Assembly (NCBI GenBank): GCA_000739515.1
Contig: DF820459.1
Location: forward strand, 996,019 to 1,060,018
From: Candidatus Moduliflexus flocculans
GTDB lineage: Bacteria; Moduliflexota; Moduliflexia; Moduliflexales; Moduliflexaceae
Length of the DNA: 64,000 nucleotides
Direction: 5' to 3'
The position numbers and the translations under genes were made by a program. Positions within the stretch are counted from its first letter, which is position 1; each line of letters begins with the position of its first letter. The notes under the pieces were generated by a model, which worked only from the letters and a program-made list of their open reading frames with translations, was not told where the DNA came from and did no database searches. Of the stretch, positions 53,692 through 61,530 are shown piece by piece.

Positions 53692-54750
53692 TCACCCTCT
53701 CGCAAAGGCGAGACGAGCGAATAGCTGTCCCCGCAAGCGCCATGTGTTGCCATGCGCTAAGTGCGCGATCCAACTTCGAAGCGATTGCGTGAGTTCCTGA
53801 CGATTGAGCCGATACGCGGTGTAGTCGGCCTGTTGTTGCCGCAAGCGCCGCCGCGCCCGGCGCAAATTTTCCGTTCGAACGCGAATGCGATCTGGCAAGA
53901 CGCGAAATCCAACCACGTTCGCGCCATGCCGCGTCTCGAACAGTTGGCTTTTGACCGGATGCATCGTCAAGCGCAAGGTCGCTAAAAACGCGTCGATGCG
54001 TTGTTTCGCGTCGGCCAATCGCTCGCGGTCATCATCGAACAGCGCGAAATCATCCACATAGCGCAGGTATTTTTGCATGAACAGCGTTTCTTTGACAAAA
54101 TGGTCGAATCCATTCAAATACAAATTCGCGAAAAATTGACTGGTCAGATTGCCGATTGGCAAGCCGTGCCGCCGCTCGAACGGCGTCAGCAGGTCGTCGC
54201 CGGGAAAATAGGCGGTCACCGGTTCTTGCGGATTGCTGTGATCGATAATCGTGTCAATCAGCCACAATGTCTCGCGGCATTTGATTTTGCGGCGAATGAG
54301 CGTTTTTAAAATGGCGTGATCAATGCTCGGAAAATATTTGCGAATGTCGCACTGCAAGATATAGCGGCTCGACCTGAAAAAACCCACAAAGCGGCGCAAG
54401 GCGCGATGCGTGCCGAAGCCTGTTCGATTGGCGTAGGAATCGCGAATGAATGTCCGGTCGAAAATCGGCATGACGACATTGCAGAGCGCGTGATGGACGA
54501 CGCGATCCCGGTACGGCGCGGCAGAAATCAGGCGGCGTTTCGGCTCGTAAATCTCGAAGGTGCGATAGTCGCCAGGCTGATACGACTTCGAGCGCAATTC
54601 GTCTTGCAGCGCAAAGAGTTCCTGCTCAAAGCGGTAATTGAAGCGCAGCACGTTCTCTTGAAACCGTTTGCCGCGTTGCGCCGCTTTTGCGGCATTCAGC
54701 AGGTTCTCAAATGCGATGATGCGTTCGAACAGATCGCCGCAGCGTTTCAT
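53692..54750 (-). CDS. DGR reverse transcriptase
   Basis: Copies the template RNA into adenine-mutated cDNA. The 352-residue size and motifs fit DGR enzymes: [12 protein letters not shown] with catalytic Asp135, the DGR-type SQ motif in [20 protein letters not shown] (204-205), and catalytic YVDD at 231-234 ([11 protein letters not shown]). No intron-type maturase or retron features are present. The start overlaps the avd stop by four bases, and the template repeat follows at once, so avd, reverse transcriptase and TR form one transcript. Confidence 0.97.
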   Translation of the reverse strand: MKRCGDLFERIIAFENLLNAAKAAQRGKRFQENVLRFNYRFEQELFALQDELRSKSYQPGDYRTFEIYEPKRRLISAAPYRDRVVHHALCNVVMPIFDRTFIRDSYANRTGFGTHRALRRFVGFFRSSRYILQCDIRKYFPSIDHAILKTLIRRKIKCRETLWLIDTIIDHSNPQEPVTAYFPGDDLLTPFERRHGLPIGNLTSQFFANLYLNGFDHFVKETLFMQKYLRYVDDFALFDDDRERLADAKQRIDAFLATLRLTMHPVKSQLFETRHGANVVGFRVLPDRIRVRTENLRRARRRLRQQQADYTAYRLNRQELTQSLRSWIAHLAHGNTWRLRGQLFARLAFARG

Positions 54751-55094
54751 GCCGTTCCTTTCGCCTGTTGCTGTTTGATCCAGCCGCCTAATTCCACGCC
54801 GATGCCATAGAGCAGTTTGCCTGCGTATTCGAAGCGATCCGGGGACATCAACTTGAAATCGAATAACATGTGCGTTTGATGCCGCAAGACTTCCAACTGA
54901 ATATTCAATTCATACAGATGCGGCAATTTTTTGTGGCGATATTTGGCGGCAATCAGCCCGTCGAACAACGTATAAAGCCCGTTGATCATCCGCTCGCCCA
55001 GCGTAAATTTATGCTCTTTCGGCAGCCGCGTCAGAATCGGCACGTACCATTGAATGCAATCGTAGGTTTTCTGAATAATTGTTAATTCTGTCAT
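54747..55094 (-). CDS. avd: DGR accessory variability determinant (Avd)
   Basis: A 115-residue four-helix-bundle protein. The sequence starts [20 protein letters not shown] and continues [20 protein letters not shown], the Avd pattern; it assembles as a positively charged pentamer that binds the reverse transcriptase and template RNA. AAGGA precedes the ATG. Overlaps the reverse transcriptase gene by four bases. Its leader is shared with the sequence downstream of VR1 in cassette 1. Confidence 0.95.
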   Translation of the reverse strand: MTELTIIQKTYDCIQWYVPILTRLPKEHKFTLGERMINGLYTLFDGLIAAKYRHKKLPHLYELNIQLEVLRHQTHMLFDFKLMSPDRFEYAGKLLYGIGVELGGWIKQQQAKGTA

Positions 55095-55140
55095 AAGCGC
55101 ATGTTCCTTTATTCACGCGATATACAAAAAAAATTTTTCG

Positions 55141-55158
55141 TTAGGGGCACGCCCCTAA
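55141..55158 (-). other. Hairpin downstream of VR2
   Basis: TTAGGGGC/GCCCCTAA, 8-bp stem with a 2-base loop, 49 bp beyond the VR2 stop and followed on the minus strand by AACGAAAAATTTTTTTT. Counterpart of 37166-37185; both arms changed together. Confidence 0.65.
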
Positions 55159-55200
55159 GACCCCATAAAAAGCGTAAAAGGGTAAAAGGACAGAGGGTAA

Positions 55201-55327
55201 GAGTCCTCACCGCACCACCACCACCCGAAACCCGAGGCCGTCGAACTGGCAATCAGGAACGAGCCAGCCGCGGACGGCACCGCGCGCGAAGTCCGGTCGA
55301 GTGACCCACGAACCGCCACGCAGCAGC
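55201..55327 (-). repeat. DGR variable repeat VR2
   Basis: Last codons of the cassette 2 effector. Twenty-five positions differ from the template and all are template adenines; VR1 and VR2 differ from each other at nearly all variable codons. Confidence 0.96.
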
Positions 55328-57174
55328 TTCGCCTTTTTATCGCCTAAGCTTCCATACGCGCTGCCATCCTTCGGCGTCCCGTTGTAACTCACATACGAAT
55401 CCTGACACCACTCCCAGACATTGCCGAGCATGTCATACAATCCGAACGCATTTGGTTTAAATTTTCCGACCGGCGAAGTTACGGCATAGCCATCATCGCA
55501 CGCATGCGCCATCCACTTATAATCTTTCTTCAATTGTTCGGCCAATTTTGGAAATGCAGCTACAAATGAGGCATCGCCGACATTCGCGTATTTCCCTGCC
55601 AGATCATGTTTTGGGTCATCGCCCCAATAGCGAATTGTTTCAGTTCCGGCGCGACAGGCGTATTCCCATTCCGCCTCGGATGGCAGGCGGAAGACCCACC
55701 CCTTCCCCCTCCCAGGAGGGGAATTATCCTGATTTTCCCCTCCTGGGAGGGGGAAGGGGTGGGTTGTGTTCAACCATTCAATAAACGCTTGCGCGTCGTC
55801 CCAACTCACCATAACAACCGGCTGATCGTCACCGTTCAGCGAATGTCCTTCATACGCGCCGCTGTCATGTTTGGCCTTGAATCGGCGATATTGCGCGTTC
55901 GTCACCGGATATTTCCCCATCCAGAAGCCGTGCGAGATCGTGACCTGGTGGCGCGGCAGTTCATCAACAAACCATTCCTGATATTTTTCTTTGCCTACTT
56001 CTTTGATAAGCTGCGCTTTTTCCGTCTCCGTTTGCCCCATCATAAACTGCCCCGCCGGAATATACACGAACTCCATGCCCGTGACCGGCTCGCGCCAGAG
56101 GTCGCCTGTGGATGGCTCGTTTGCTTCTTCAATCAGTTCGTATTCATCGTCACGCAGTTCGATGATTTCTTCGACGAGAGGCGGAACATCGCGGCTCTCC
56201 AACTCGCCAAGTTCTTCCAACCCGCCTTCAGCGCCACGACGGACACGGGGCGCAGGGTCTTCGCGGCTCAAGCGCCGCAATTCTGTCAACGCGGCCACAG
56301 CAAATCGTTCATCGCGGCGTTGAATGATCAACACCAATTCGTCAATGGCGCGAGAACGGGCGGAACTATCGTCTTCATTCAACAGGTTGAGCAGCCAGCG
56401 CGGCAGCAGCGACCTATCCGAACGCGATTTCCAGCAGGGATTTTTTGCCACCACGATTTCGCCATGCTGCGCGGAGAGGAACCTTTGCGGCGTCTGCGGC
56501 GCGGCAATGGCGCGCATCTGGTCGCTCACATAGTCGAACAATTCATCGGCGGCGATCTTGCCGTCGTCGTCATGGTCGGCTTTGCCGGTACGAATCCCTT
56601 CCAGCAGAAAATGGGTGAAGAGGGAATAGGGCGTGGTCAAACCTTTCGGGAGTTCCTGCGCGGTTTCGGTCGCTTTGGAGGCGGTCAGGATAATGCGGCC
56701 ATAGCCGTTCCCTTCGAAGGCGTTCAGGGCGTCCGCCGCGCCGACTGCCGCGCCTTTTTCACCGAACGCGCCGCTGTAGCAGCAATCGAGAATGATAATT
56801 TTGCGCTGCGACGGGCTGCGCTCAATCTGCTGGCGGACAAACTGGGCGCTGATGGCAGAAGCGTCGAGCGTGTCGAATTCCGTGTCATTGAAGACCAGAT
56901 AAAAGTCGCCCGATTCGCGGCGGCCATGCCCGGAAAAATAGAGCAAGAGCAGATCGTCTTTGTGGCGCTGCCTGAAAAAGCGCGAAATATCGCGTTGTAC
57001 CTCGTGCCACGAGCGATCCACATACTCCGTCACTTCATCAAATGCGCCGATCCTGGGATCACGCAGCAGCGCGGCGAAATCCGCCACATCCCGCGCCGGT
57101 TTGGTCAGGGGCGGAAATTCAGCGTCGCAATAAGCGTTGTTGCCAATCAATAATGCGCAGCGTGTGCCTGCCAT
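55207..57174 (-). CDS. Caspase-like effector with DGR-diversified FGE/C-type-lectin domain (cassette 2)
   Basis: A 655-residue paralogue of the cassette 1 effector. The first ~80 residues are identical to it. Catalytic His83 is in YFSGHGRRES and the catalytic Cys in ILDCCYSGAFG. HEAT-like helices follow (RAIDELVLIIQRRDERFAVA), then an FGE/C-type-lectin domain with an additional stretch (TEKAQLIKEVGKEKYQEWFV). It has DMLGNVWEWCQDSYVSY and LLRGGSW before VR2. An in-frame P7 palindrome (55694-55764) adds about 24 residues (THPFPLPGGENQDNSPPGRG and more) just before FRLPSEAEWEY. It lies directly upstream of avd, so it is the resident target of this DGR. Confidence 0.96.
   Translation of the reverse strand: MAGTRCALLIGNNAYCDAEFPPLTKPARDVADFAALLRDPRIGAFDEVTEYVDRSWHEVQRDISRFFRQRHKDDLLLLYFSGHGRRESGDFYLVFNDTEFDTLDASAISAQFVRQQIERSPSQRKIIILDCCYSGAFGEKGAAVGAADALNAFEGNGYGRIILTASKATETAQELPKGLTTPYSLFTHFLLEGIRTGKADHDDDGKIAADELFDYVSDQMRAIAAPQTPQRFLSAQHGEIVVAKNPCWKSRSDRSLLPRWLLNLLNEDDSSARSRAIDELVLIIQRRDERFAVAALTELRRLSREDPAPRVRRGAEGGLEELGELESRDVPPLVEEIIELRDDEYELIEEANEPSTGDLWREPVTGMEFVYIPAGQFMMGQTETEKAQLIKEVGKEKYQEWFVDELPRHQVTISHGFWMGKYPVTNAQYRRFKAKHDSGAYEGHSLNGDDQPVVMVSWDDAQAFIEWLNTTHPFPLPGGENQDNSPPGRGKGWVFRLPSEAEWEYACRAGTETIRYWGDDPKHDLAGKYANVGDASFVAAFPKLAEQLKKDYKWMAHACDDGYAVTSPVGKFKPNAFGLYDMLGNVWEWCQDSYVSYNGTPKDGSAYGSLGDKKAKLLRGGSWVTRPDFARGAVRGWLVPDCQFDGLGFRVVVVR
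55694..55764. repeat. P7 palindrome inserted in the FGE domain of cassette 2
   Basis: ACCCACCCCTTCCCCCTCCC and its complement, about 31-base arms, translated in frame between LNTT and FRLPSEAE. Confidence 0.9.
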
Positions 57175-57196
57175 GATATGTTTATGCGCTGCCGCC

Positions 57197-57294
57197 GAAT
57201 TCCCCTCCTGGGAGGGGCCAGGGGTGGGTTGGCTGAAACGGGCAGCATCATTATGTCAACAACCCACCCCCAACCCCTCCTGGGAGGGGAATTC
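57197..57294. repeat. P7 inverted repeat between EACC1-like and caspase genes, cassette 2
   Basis: Virtually identical to 39075-39172 in cassette 1; part of a stretch of about 470 bp conserved between the two cassettes. Confidence 0.9.
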
Positions 57295-57313
57295 ACGCGA
57301 AACAGTGGTTTCG

Positions 57314-57715
57314 TTACTCCGGCGCTTCGACCCAGCGCCGCAATTGGTGCAGCACCTCGTCTTTTGAGACGTTTGAGGTAATTTCAATCCTGCCGTTCGG
57401 CGTCTCAAGCACAACGCGCACCGGGGCGCTCAGACGGCGTTTCGTCGCGCAGAGCCACTCCCAGACGGCGTCGGCGATTTTGCCAATCAGCTTTTTTTGG
57501 ATTTCACCGCCAAACAGAAATACTGCGCCGAGAATGGCGGTCTCGACTCCGGCTTTCGCGCCTTCCGTCGCCGGTTCGGTGGCGCATGCCGCGACTGGCT
57601 CGCCGCAATAGGCGTTGAGGTTCTCTACCAATTCTCGCGTCATGGCGTCCAATGTCTCTTGCGACACACCCGCGCCAACGTCAACTTTTAAAATCATCTC
57701 CCTGCTGTTTATCAT
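57314..57715 (-). CDS. EACC1-like (effector-associated constant component) protein, cassette 2
   Basis: A 133-residue paralogue of 39192-39590, also immediately upstream of a caspase-FGE gene. It starts MINSREMILKVDVGAGVSQE and ends with the same VRVVLETPNGRIEITSNVSK block. The hydrophobic middle (ETAILGAVFLFGGEIQKKLI) differs more than the ends, consistent with a membrane- or partner-contacting segment. The start at 57715 follows AAGGGGA. Probably made together with the effector and forming a signalling unit with it. Confidence 0.6.
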   Translation of the reverse strand: MINSREMILKVDVGAGVSQETLDAMTRELVENLNAYCGEPVAACATEPATEGAKAGVETAILGAVFLFGGEIQKKLIGKIADAVWEWLCATKRRLSAPVRVVLETPNGRIEITSNVSKDEVLHQLRRWVEAPE

Positions 57716-57784
57716 ATTTCCCCTTCCGTTGCAATGTTCTATCAAGATCAGTGATTAGTCTCGATGATATTACGATTGAGCAGA

Positions 57785-57815
57785 GTTGTCAAACATCTCG
57801 AAGGTGTCTGACAAC
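57785..57815. repeat. P3 palindrome extending the FGE3 gene
   Basis: GTTGTC...GACAAC with one mismatched pair. It is translated as the last residues (VVRHLRDV) of the decayed third FGE gene. Confidence 0.85.
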
Positions 57816-58640
57816 TAATCGAAACCCAATATTAACGCCGCGATCATCCGGTTGAAGCCGACAGCGGTTGGCGCTGCGCACGTGACTCGGTCGGTTATAC
57901 CACGATCCCCCACGTAACACCTTCGCCTTGTTATCATCCGAAACGTTATACGCGCTATCGTCTGGCGGAGTTTCATTGTAACTCGCATACGAATCCTGAC
58001 ACCACTCCCTCACGTTGCCGTGCATGTCGCACAAACCAAAGGCATTCGGCGGAAAACTCCCGACATCCGTTGTCTGCTGGCGATATATCCCTTGTTTGCC
58101 CTTGCCATAGATATAATTGCCGTTGTAATTCGCCTGATCCGTGCTGATCGTCTCTCCAAAAGAGAACGGCGTGGTCGTTCCGGCGCGACAGGCGTATTCC
58201 CATTCCGCCTCGGTTGGCAGGCGAAATCGTAGAGACGCACGGTCGTGCGTCTCTACGGGTAGGGTCGCGTTCAATTTTTGCAAAAATTTTTGCGCGTCAT
58301 TCCATGACACGCATTCCACCGGACGCCATTCGCCTTGAAAACGCGAAGGATTATTCACCATGATTTTCTGCCACTCTGCCTGCGTGACTGGATATTTCCC
58401 CATCCAAAATCCTGCGGAAAAATGGACGTCATGCAGAGGACTTTCATGATCAGAACGTTCCTCTTCTGTTTCAGGACTCCCCATCATAAAATGCCCTGCC
58501 GGAATAGAGACAAATTCCATGCCTGTCAACGGCTCGCGCCAGACCTTGCTTTGTGATGGTTCGCTCGATTCTTCAAACAATTGTGTATTCATCATCTGTG
58601 TATTCATCATCGCCCAATGTGTTTGACGTGACGCCTGCAT
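57789..58640 (-). CDS. FGE-sulfatase-domain protein, remnant of a third effector cassette
   Basis: A 283-residue frame holding only an FGE/C-type-lectin domain (GMEFVSIPAGHFMMGSPETE, FRLPTEAEWEYACRAGTTTP, DMHGNVREWCQDSYASY, VLRGGSW). The caspase part is absent. An in-frame P1-like palindrome (58228-58257) lies in the same loop as the inserts of the other two copies. The end resembles a VR (YNRPSHVRSANRCRLQPDD) but differs from the template at many non-adenine bases and lacks the conserved 3' border. A P3 palindrome adds the final residues. The start is doubtful: no good ribosome binding site, and the N-terminal 20 residues contain a tandem MMNTQ repeat. Probably a decaying gene. Confidence 0.65.
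   Translation of the reverse strand: MQASRQTHWAMMNTQMMNTQLFEESSEPSQSKVWREPLTGMEFVSIPAGHFMMGSPETEEERSDHESPLHDVHFSAGFWMGKYPVTQAEWQKIMVNNPSRFQGEWRPVECVSWNDAQKFLQKLNATLPVETHDRASLRFRLPTEAEWEYACRAGTTTPFSFGETISTDQANYNGNYIYGKGKQGIYRQQTTDVGSFPPNAFGLCDMHGNVREWCQDSYASYNETPPDDSAYNVSDDNKAKVLRGGSWYNRPSHVRSANRCRLQPDDRGVNIGFRLVVRHLRDV
58228..58257. repeat. P1-like palindrome inserted in the FGE domain of cassette 3
   Basis: CGTAGAGACGCACG/CGTGCGTCTCTACG, perfect 14-base arms, translated as part of PVETHDRASLR before FRLPTEAE. Confidence 0.9.
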
Positions 58641-58674
58641 CAATTTCTAATCGCATCTCCATAGTTTTCATCAT
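58573..58674 (-). pseudogene. Remnant of a third EACC1-like gene fused to linker sequence
   Basis: A 33-codon frame reading MMKTMEMRLEIDAGVTSNTL then GDDEYTDDEYTIV and stop. The start matches the EACC1-like N-terminus (MLKIDAGAGVSQETL) and the DDEY repeat matches the linker before the FGE domain in the caspase proteins (ELRDDEYELIEESNEPS). A shift of one frame then leads into the FGE frame at FEESSEPSQSKVWREP. It suggests deletion of most of an EACC1-like gene and an entire caspase domain. Confidence 0.65.
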
Positions 58675-58802
58675 GGTTCTCAGATTTTTCAGAAGTGCCA
58701 ACGCTTATCCTGACCGTTTCACTCTCAAACCAGAAATGCATGCATCTTTTTGAATTTTTGCCACTGCTTAAACACGGCAAAAGCAACCGTTTGCGCTCTT
58801 TT

Positions 58803-61253
58803 TTATCCCTCAAACAGCGCTTCGACGAATTCCTTGGCGTTAAATTCCCGCAAATCTTCGATTTTTTCGCCGATGCCAATGTAGCTGATGGGAATATTCA
58901 TTTCGTTAGAAATGCCGACGATAATGCCGCCTTTTGCTGTGCCGTCGAGTTTGGTGAGGGCAAAGCTGGTGATGCCGATCCCTTCGTTAAAAATCTGCGC
59001 CTGCTGAATCGCGTTCTGGCCGGTGGTGGCGTCAATGACCATCAGGATTTCATGCGGCGCGCCTGGCATTTCGCGGGAGACGATGCGCACCATTTTGCGG
59101 AGTTCTTCCATCAAATTATGTTTGGTGTGCAGCCGCCCGGCGGTATCGGCGATCAGCACGTCCACATTGCGGGATTTCGCGGCTTTGACCGCGTCGAACA
59201 GCACTGCCGACGGATCAGAACCGGACGAATGCTTAATCACGTCGCATCCGGCGCGTTCGCCCCAGATTTCCAACTGTTCGATGGCAGCGGCGCGGAACGT
59301 GTCGCCTGCCGCGATCAGCACATTTTTCCCCTGCGCTTTGAATTTGCTGGCCAATTTGCCGATGGTGGTGGTTTTGCCCGTGCCGTTGACGCCGATCACG
59401 AGCATTACGAACGGCTTCGCCCGTTCCACGTCAATTGGCTTTTCACGCCCTTCTAAAATCGCCTGCACTTCGCGTTTTAGATAAAATTTGACTTGATTCG
59501 TGTCTTTCAATTCTTTTTTCGAGACGCGCTCCCGCAGGCTTTCAATGATGCGCTGGGTCGTTGCGACGCCCATGTCGGAGAGAATCAGGATTTCTTCCAG
59601 GTTTTCAATCAATTCTTCATCCACATTCGCCCGGCTGGCAAGGAGTTGCTCGATTTTCGACACTAATCCAAGATGGGTTTTCAGCAAGCCTTCTTTCAGG
59701 CGCTCGAAAAAGCCTTTTTCATCGAGAATCTGGTCAATCAATTCGACGAGCCGTTCCTGTTCTTCCGTGCTGATTGGTTTCGGCGGGCGTTTTTCGTCTT
59801 GCGCGGCCTGCTGCTGGGCAGCTTGCTGGCGTTCGAGTTCCTGGATTTCTTTTTTGACGTTTTTGCGCAGGGTTTTTAATTCCTGGCGGGCAAATTGTTC
59901 TTCCTGCGAATCCTTGTATTTGGCGAGGATCGTGCCATACGCCTCAACCGAGCGCTCCATCTCTTTGCGTTTGGCGTGGCATTCCCCTAACAAGCGATAG
60001 ACGAACGCGGCGTGCGTCGGGTCTTCCTCCGCATGTTCTAATGCGTCTTTGATGCTGTTAATCGCCTGATTCAGCCGGTCTTCATTCAGATAAATGCGCC
60101 CGATGGCGGCGTTCAGCTTGCTAGCGAGGAGCGTGCGCTTGCTGAATTTCAAGCCTTTGCGGTAAGCATCCACCGCTTCTTTCTCCTGCTTCTGCTCTTC
60201 GTATAAATTGCCGAGCCGCAGCAAGCTTTCGGCTTTGGCGTCGTGGTCATGCACGGTGTCAAAATACTGGTCTTCATAGGGAATCGCCTTGTCGAAGGCT
60301 TTTAATGCGGCGTAGCCCTGCGCCAGGATTTTCAGGATACGCTGCCGAATCGCTTCCGTGAGTTGCGGAAATTGCAGGGCGCGTTCGGCGTATTCGACCG
60401 CTTCTTTCTGCCAGTGATGTCGGAAGCGGAGTTCGCTCAGATTCACCAGCATGTCAAGCGCCACGTCGGATTGCGTCTCGCCATGCGCCGCCAATGCTTT
60501 TTCATAGCGCGTCACGGCCTGATCATCATCGTTCTGCGCCTGCGCAATCTGGCCGAGCCGATACTGCACGTCGGCGACAAACGCCGGTTTCGCCCCTTTT
60601 TTTAACGCGGTTTCGAAGGCGACTTTCGCGTTCACAAAATCCTGCTTTTGCTGATACAGCGTCCCTAACAAGACATGCAGTTCGAACGCCTCTTTCTGGT
60701 CGAGCGCGATGTGCTGGCTGGCGATTTTCAGATGCGACAGCGCCTCATCCTGGCGCGAAATTTCGCAGAGGAGATTGCCCCACAGAAATTCAGCGGTGGC
60801 GTGCTGCTCCGAACCGCGCTCAACGGCCTGCTGATAGTGATCGAGCGCCCGCTGCAAATATTCCGAATCAAGCCGTTCCTGCTCGTTTTTCCAGGAGGTT
60901 TGCCGCCAGAGATGCTCGTTGACTTCGGCCAGCGCAAAATGCGCTTCGGCGCGTTTTGGAAACGTCGGGCAATCGCGGATGAGCGTCCGCAACTCTTCTC
61001 TGGCCTGTTCGAACGCCTTTTGCTCGATATGAATCAGAGCAAGCCCGTAGGTGGCGTCGGCGGTGGTGTGCGCATCGGCGCGGAGCTCGACGGCGCGAGA
61101 AAATGCCTGCTGCGCGTCGTGGTATTGTCGGCTTTCGGCATACAGCCAGCCGAGTTCGACATGCAATTTCGGGTCGTTCGGGGTTTTGCTGATCGCTTTC
61201 AGCAGAAATTTCTGATCTCGGCTTTGCTGTTTTCCACGTCCAAATAAGCTCAT
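58803..61253 (-). CDS. ftsY: Signal recognition particle receptor FtsY with N-terminal TPR array
   Basis: The C-terminal 310 residues are a standard SRP GTPase: N domain helices (EEERLVELIDQ-type region, LGLVSKIEQLLASRANVDEE), G1 VIGVNGTGKTTTIGKLASKF, the insertion-box DTFRAAAIEQLEIW, G3 DVLIADTAGRLHTKHNLMEE, G4 TKLDGTAKGG. It receives ribosome-SRP complexes at the membrane. Instead of the usual short acidic A domain, the first ~490 residues form about ten TPR-like helical pairs (LGWLYAESRQYHDAQQAFSR, LGTLYQQKQDFVNAKVAFET), then a charged coiled coil with QQAAQQQAAQ. At 816 residues it is far longer than usual. Start at 61253 follows GGAG. Confidence 0.93.
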   Translation of the reverse strand: MSLFGRGKQQSRDQKFLLKAISKTPNDPKLHVELGWLYAESRQYHDAQQAFSRAVELRADAHTTADATYGLALIHIEQKAFEQAREELRTLIRDCPTFPKRAEAHFALAEVNEHLWRQTSWKNEQERLDSEYLQRALDHYQQAVERGSEQHATAEFLWGNLLCEISRQDEALSHLKIASQHIALDQKEAFELHVLLGTLYQQKQDFVNAKVAFETALKKGAKPAFVADVQYRLGQIAQAQNDDDQAVTRYEKALAAHGETQSDVALDMLVNLSELRFRHHWQKEAVEYAERALQFPQLTEAIRQRILKILAQGYAALKAFDKAIPYEDQYFDTVHDHDAKAESLLRLGNLYEEQKQEKEAVDAYRKGLKFSKRTLLASKLNAAIGRIYLNEDRLNQAINSIKDALEHAEEDPTHAAFVYRLLGECHAKRKEMERSVEAYGTILAKYKDSQEEQFARQELKTLRKNVKKEIQELERQQAAQQQAAQDEKRPPKPISTEEQERLVELIDQILDEKGFFERLKEGLLKTHLGLVSKIEQLLASRANVDEELIENLEEILILSDMGVATTQRIIESLRERVSKKELKDTNQVKFYLKREVQAILEGREKPIDVERAKPFVMLVIGVNGTGKTTTIGKLASKFKAQGKNVLIAAGDTFRAAAIEQLEIWGERAGCDVIKHSSGSDPSAVLFDAVKAAKSRNVDVLIADTAGRLHTKHNLMEELRKMVRIVSREMPGAPHEILMVIDATTGQNAIQQAQIFNEGIGITSFALTKLDGTAKGGIIVGISNEMNIPISYIGIGEKIEDLREFNAKEFVEALFEG

Positions 61254-61273
61254 ATCTTCTCCATTAACATGAT

Positions 61274-61304
61274 AGCTGCCAGACATGGTTCATGTCTGGC
61301 AGCT
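61274..61304. repeat. P3 palindrome
   Basis: Perfect 14-base arms AGCTGCCAGACATG / CATGTCTGGCAGCT around GTT. Upstream of ftsY. The rest of 61305-61530 shows a TTGACA at 61420-61425 on the plus strand, without a convincing -10 box. Confidence 0.9.
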
Positions 61305-61530
61305 TGTCTATTCAAGTAATTATGCTCCCCCCTCATTTCTTAACAGGAAAAAGTTTTGCAAGAAAAAAATGTTCAGAAGGCCGGGAAATTTCTTGCAACG
61401 GTTTCTGTTGAGAATAATCTTGACAGAGTTCGGAAATCGGAAAAATGGAAATTATTGCGTGCGCGTCATGCTGGGAAGACCCCTGATGCGCCTGAAATCA
61501 CTCCATAACCATTTTGTGAGGTGTGTTATC

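Noticed and set aside
53302-53773. Minus-strand frames around the template repeat as protein-coding genes
   Set aside because: They are the template repeat itself and its shadows; Asn-rich translation, no start signals, and the region is explained as DGR template RNA.
53692-54750. Group II intron or retron reverse transcriptase
   Set aside because: No maturase/endonuclease domains or msr-msd structure; the SQ motif, Avd, TR and adenine-specific VRs identify a DGR.
57785-57920. A third active variable repeat in the FGE-only gene
   Set aside because: It differs from the template at many non-adenine bases and lacks the conserved 3' border and downstream hairpin, so it is not a current target of this template.
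61420-61450. Sigma-70 promoter for the exported vWA protein
   Set aside because: TTGACA is perfect, but no acceptable -10 box occurs at 16-18 bp.
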